DNA of 18,059 bases from Hyphomicrobiaceae bacterium (GTDB taxonomy: Bacteria > Pseudomonadota > Alphaproteobacteria > Rhizobiales > Hyphomicrobiaceae). Each line of letters starts with the position of its first letter. Within the stretch, counting starts at the first letter, position 1. Shown in pieces: positions 14,818 through 18,059 of this stretch. Where the stretch lies: contig JANYHP010000502.1 in assembly GCA_025359005.1 (NCBI GenBank), positions 1-18,059 of the forward strand, read 5' to 3'. A program made the translations under genes and the position numbers. The notes under the pieces are model-generated. The model was given only the letters and a program-made list of their open reading frames with translations. It was not told the origin of the DNA and did not search any database.

Positions 14818-15930
14818 TCACCCAGCCGCGCGCGCGAGTTCTTCGAGGATCGCCGAACCCATCTCGACCGTGCCTACCTGGCGCATGTTGGGCTGCATGA
14901 GGTCGCCGGTGCGGAAGCCGCGCGCGAGGGTGGCGGCAATGGCGGTGTCGATGAGGTCGGCTTCTTTCGCCATGTCGCACGAATAGCGCAGCGCCATGCC
15001 GTAGCTGGCGATCGCCGCGATCGGGTTGGCGAGGCCCTTGCCGGCGATGTCGGGCGCCGAGCCATGCACGGGCTCATAGAGCGCCTTGCGCTTGCCGGTC
15101 TTGGGGTCGGGCGCGCCGAGCGACGCCGACGGCAGCATGCCGATGGAGCCGGTCAGCATGGCCGCTTCGTCCGACAGCATATCGCCGAAAAGGTTGTCGC
15201 AGACGATGACGTCAAACTGCTTGGGGTTGCGCACCAGCTGCATGGCGCAGGCATCCGCCAGGATGTGCTCCAGTTTCACACCCTTGCCGTCCTTGGCATG
15301 CGTCGCGGTAACGACCTGGTTCCACAGCACGCCGGTGATCATCACGTTACGCTTCTCGGCGGAGTGGACGAGCCCGCGGCGCTTGCGCGCCAGATCGAAC
15401 GCCACCCGCGCGATGCGCTCGATCTCGTGCGTGGTGTAGACGGTGGTGTCGACAGCGCGCTTCTCGCCGTTCTCCAGCGTCACCATTTCCTTCGGCAGGC
15501 CGAAATAGGTCCCCCCGGTCAGCTCGCGCAGGATCAGAATGTCGAGACCTTCGACCAACTCACGCTTCAGCGACGAGGCTTCCGCCAGCGCCGGATAGCA
15601 CAGCGCCGGACGCAAATTGGCGAACAGGTCCAAGTCCTTGCGCAGCCGCAGCAGGCCGGCCTCCGGTCGATGCTCGTAGGGCACCTTGTCCCACTTCGGC
15701 CCGCCCACGGCGCCAAAAATTACCGCGTCCGCCTTGGCAGCCTTCGCCACCGTCTCGTCGGTGACGGCGACGCCGTGCTTGTCGAAGCAGCAGCCCCCCA
15801 CCAGCGCCGTCTCGGTCTTGAACTTGTCTTTGCCCGTTTTGTCGAAGAACGCCACCACGCGCTCCACCTCGGCCATGACCTCGGGGCCGATGCCGTCGCC
15901 GGGAAGAAGCAAGAGAGAATGCGTGGTCAT
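14818..15930 (-). CDS. leuB: 3-isopropylmalate dehydrogenase LeuB
   Basis: LeuB oxidises and decarboxylates 3-isopropylmalate with NAD+ to 2-oxoisocaproate, the third step of leucine synthesis, in the cytosol. The 370-residue length is normal. Family motifs include LLLLPGDGIGPEV at the N-terminus, the substrate-binding LRKDLDLFANLRP, ELTGGTYFG, and the metal-binding CDNLFGDMLSDEAAML. The NAD-binding EPVHGSAPDIAGKGLANP lies near the end. The start is the ATG at 15930 with a weak AGGA upstream; the longer frame adds 25 atypical residues. leuC and leuD are not in the window. A strong terminator follows, so leuB is the end of its transcript. Confidence 0.97.
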   Translation of the reverse strand: MTTHSLLLLPGDGIGPEVMAEVERVVAFFDKTGKDKFKTETALVGGCCFDKHGVAVTDETVAKAAKADAVIFGAVGGPKWDKVPYEHRPEAGLLRLRKDLDLFANLRPALCYPALAEASSLKRELVEGLDILILRELTGGTYFGLPKEMVTLENGEKRAVDTTVYTTHEIERIARVAFDLARKRRGLVHSAEKRNVMITGVLWNQVVTATHAKDGKGVKLEHILADACAMQLVRNPKQFDVIVCDNLFGDMLSDEAAMLTGSIGMLPSASLGAPDPKTGKRKALYEPVHGSAPDIAGKGLANPIAAIASYGMALRYSCDMAKEADLIDTAIAATLARGFRTGDLMQPNMRQVGTVEMGSAILEELARAAG

Positions 15931-15960
15931 GGCGTGGTCCTGAGGGTCGCGTGCAGCGTG

Positions 15961-15981
15961 AAAAGAACGGCTCGGACCGTT
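15961..15981 (-). terminator. Weak terminator candidate after the MFS gene
   Basis: On the minus strand AACGG-TCCGAG-CCGTT (15966-15981) is followed by CTTTT (15961-15965). It lies about 42 bases after the MFS stop and 30 bases before the leuB start. The five-pair stem is weak, so read-through into leuB is possible. Confidence 0.3.
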
Positions 15982-16023
15982 AATCGCTGTCCGCGGGCGA
16001 GGCAATTGGAAATTTGGCCGGCA

Positions 16024-17226
16024 TCAGGCTCGCCGCGTTTCGGCGGCGAAGAGCGCGAACAGGCCGCCGACGAGGACCAGCCCGGCAGAGGCCGCGATGA
16101 TGGCGATGGCGGGCGAGGTGTAGTCGGCGAGCAACCCGAGCCCCAGCGGCCCGATGACGTAGCCGGCGTCTGCCGTCATGCGGTAGGTGCTCATGGCGGC
16201 GGCGTTCATGCCTGGGCCGGCGCTGTCGGCCACGTAGGCGGCGGGCGCGGAACTGCTCACCGACACCGCCACGTTCCACAGGATCGAGGCGCCGACGAAC
16301 CACGCGTACGTCGGTGCATAGCAGAACAGCACCATCGACGCGGCGGTCAGCAGCGTCGACGGCACGATCACCACCTTGCGGCCGTAGCGGTCGGCGAGCC
16401 AGCCGGCGGGATAGGCTGCCACCAGCCCGCACACGCTGCCGACCATCATGGCGAAGCCGATCTCTGCGACCGACAGCCCCAGCGTCGCCGTGACGAGCAA
16501 GGGGATGAGCGCGAACAGCCCGCCCGTGCGCACAACCGCGTTCATCAAGGCAATGAGGCTGACCAGCATAAATCCGCGACCGCTGAGCAACTGCAGCATC
16601 TGGCGGGCGAACGGCTGCTGCGGCGCCGCCGCCGATTGCTTGGCCACCGTCTCCGCCGGCCGCGTCTCCGCCACCAGCAGCCAGGCAATCGCGGTGACGA
16701 TGAGGCTCGCCACGGCGGCGGTCAGGAAGGGTGCGGCAAGCCCATAGTGGCCGGCCAGCAAGCCGCCCGGATAGGGACCGACGCCGAAGCCGAACAGGAA
16801 CGCGGTCTGATAGATGGCGATGTTGCGCCCGCGTCGGTTCGGCGAACTGATGTCGGCGAGCACGATCTGTCCGGTCGTCAGCACGATGCCGCCGCCGAGG
16901 CCGGCAACGAAGCGCGCGACGATGAAGTCGGCAAAGCCATAAGCCTCCGCGCACCAGAACGCACCCGCCGCCGAGATGAGCCCGCCGATGGCCAGCACGT
17001 GACGCCGGCCAATGCGATCGGCCAGTTGCCCGCCGGGAATGGCCGCCACAAAGCGAGCGAGCCCGTAGACGGCGACCGCCAGCCCGATCGCCGACGCCGA
17101 CACACCGAACGAGCGCGCATACAGCGGCAGCGACGGCACCATGGCGCCGAAGCCGAACTGGTTGACCGTGATGAGCAGGCACATCCAGCCGAGGATGCGG
17201 CGCTCGGCTGTCAGCTCGAAGGCCAT
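16024..17226 (-). CDS. MFS family transporter
   Basis: A 400-residue inner-membrane protein with about twelve hydrophobic segments in two halves. Each half has the major facilitator loop 2-3 motif: GGQLADRIGRRHVL in the N-half and AGWLADRYGRKVVIV in the C-half. The conserved GFGAMVPSLPLYARSFGVS start is typical of drug or small-molecule proton antiporters of this superfamily, but the substrate cannot be inferred. The ATG at 17226 is chosen because sequence upstream is Arg-rich and unlike a membrane protein; there is no strong Shine-Dalgarno. It is divergent from the patatin gene with a 230-bp gap and sits 93 bp upstream of leuB. No regulator gene is adjacent. Confidence 0.92.
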   Translation of the reverse strand: MAFELTAERRILGWMCLLITVNQFGFGAMVPSLPLYARSFGVSASAIGLAVAVYGLARFVAAIPGGQLADRIGRRHVLAIGGLISAAGAFWCAEAYGFADFIVARFVAGLGGGIVLTTGQIVLADISSPNRRGRNIAIYQTAFLFGFGVGPYPGGLLAGHYGLAAPFLTAAVASLIVTAIAWLLVAETRPAETVAKQSAAAPQQPFARQMLQLLSGRGFMLVSLIALMNAVVRTGGLFALIPLLVTATLGLSVAEIGFAMMVGSVCGLVAAYPAGWLADRYGRKVVIVPSTLLTAASMVLFCYAPTYAWFVGASILWNVAVSVSSSAPAAYVADSAGPGMNAAAMSTYRMTADAGYVIGPLGLGLLADYTSPAIAIIAASAGLVLVGGLFALFAAETRRA

Positions 17227-17456
17227 CCTGAATGGATGCTCTCGCGAAGAATGGGCGGGCGTGCCGGTTGCGACCGTGAGGCGATACCGCGAGTGGCACC
17301 GGGGTGCAAGTTCGCGACCGTGCAAGGCTGCTGCGCGTGCCCAATTTCCGCGACACAATTCTGCTGGTATGGAGGTATGCATCGGGGCGACATAGGCTTC
17401 GATACTCCGTCTCGGCGCCGCTCGAAGGCGCGCCATGACTTGAATGGGAACCGGCC

Positions 17457-18059
17457 ATGACCGCGACCTCGCTCGCCACCACCACCGCGCATCCTCCCAT
17501 CGCGCTTGCGCTGGGCGGGGGCGGCGCGCGGGGCATCGCCCACATCCTGGTGCTGGAGGTGTTCGACGAACTTGGGCTCAAGCCGGCGCGCATCGCGGGC
17601 ACCTCGATCGGCGCGCTGTATGGCGCGGCCTATGCCGGCGGGCTGTCGGCCAAGCTGATCCGCGCCCACACCGAGGAGACGCTCGGCCAGCGCTTCGATT
17701 TGCTGCGCCAGATTTTTGCCGCGCGCGCCCAGCCAATAGCCAAGCTGCTCAGCCTCGTGCCCCTGCGCAATGCGCTGCTCGATCCGTCCGTGCTGCTGGA
17801 TGCAGTGTTGCCGACTGGCGTGCCGCGCACGTTTGAGGCGCTGCAAATCCCACTGACGACGGTGGCCTGTGATTTCTACGCCCAGGCGGAAGTCCTCATG
17901 AGCCGTGGCGAGTTGCGCCCGGCGGTCGCCGCAAGCATGGCGCTGCCGGTCATCTTCGCGCCCGTGATGATCGAGGGCCGCGTCTACGTCGACGGTGGCT
18001 TCGTCAATCCATTGCCCTTCGACGTGTTCGCCGGCAGTCCCGAAATCACTGTCGCCATC
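17457..18059 (+). CDS. Patatin-like phospholipase (3' end beyond window)
   Basis: The frame opens at ATG 17457 and stays open for 201 codons to the window edge. The patatin hydrolase signature is complete: oxyanion loop GGGGARG (20-26), nucleophile elbow GTSIG with Ser50, and catalytic Asp179 in a DGG motif (VYVDGGFVNPLPF), forming the Ser-Asp dyad. The stretch AASMALPVIFAPV before the DGG is also family-typical. Proteins of this group (RssA/YchK-like) are acyl hydrolases of mostly unknown substrate. There is no signal peptide, so a cytosolic or membrane-associated enzyme is expected. It lies opposite to the MFS gene and may share the 230-bp intergenic region for control. Confidence 0.92.
   Translation, partial: MTATSLATTTAHPPIALALGGGGARGIAHILVLEVFDELGLKPARIAGTSIGALYGAAYAGGLSAKLIRAHTEETLGQRFDLLRQIFAARAQPIAKLLSLVPLRNALLDPSVLLDAVLPTGVPRTFEALQIPLTTVACDFYAQAEVLMSRGELRPAVAASMALPVIFAPVMIEGRVYVDGGFVNPLPFDVFAGSPEITVAI

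Noticed and set aside
14719..17460. A 913-codon open frame on the plus strand
   Set aside because: It is antisense to leuB and the MFS gene, both clearly real. The translation is rich in Arg, His, Gly and Gln with no domain, as expected from GC-rich shadow frames.

Overview
The window reads as a stretch of chromosome from a GC-rich alphaproteobacterium, most likely a member of the Hyphomicrobiales (Rhizobiales). The basis is the order of core genes on the minus strand (tolB, pal, cpoB, tilS, ftsH, then radA, cvpA, purF and a short-chain dehydrogenase), the alphaproteobacterial-type Pal and CpoB sequences, and strong GC bias at third codon positions. The species cannot be named from the sequence alone. 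Almost every gene lies on the minus strand, so transcription runs from high to low coordinates. Only a gene tail at the left edge and a patatin-like gene cut by the right edge lie on the plus strand.

From right to left along the direction of transcription: a truncated patatin phospholipase (plus, 17457 to the edge) diverges from an MFS transporter (16024-17226). Next is leuB (14818-15930), which ends in a strong intrinsic terminator. After it come a zincin-type metallopeptidase (14195-14662), an exported HECGH metallopeptidase-like protein (13368-13937) and tolB (11830-13263). About 1 kb separates tolB from pal. It holds a 41-residue lipoprotein gene missed by size cut-offs (11284-11409), a decayed frameshifted copy of it immediately upstream (11448-11561), and a clear terminator (11196-11241). 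Then follow pal, an attenuator-like hairpin, cpoB, tilS, another terminator, ftsH, an mgtC/sapB-family gene, radA, cvpA, purF and an SDR gene whose start overlaps the purF stop.

Functionally the window combines cell-envelope integrity (TolB, Pal, CpoB), tRNA maturation (TilS), membrane-protein quality control (FtsH), recombination repair (RadA), purine synthesis (PurF), leucine synthesis (LeuB) and several accessory membrane or exported proteins. tolQ, tolR and tolA are not next to tolB here.

I did not see an obviously new multi-gene system. The observations most worth a second look are: an in-frame amber codon that splits an otherwise well-conserved radA, exactly where a glutamine is expected; the tandem pair of tiny lipoproteins (one intact, one decayed) inserted between tolB and pal; the fragmentation of the tol-pal cluster by terminators; and two unrelated zinc-peptidase genes beside tolB. 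Start codons, promoters and terminators are inferred by eye.
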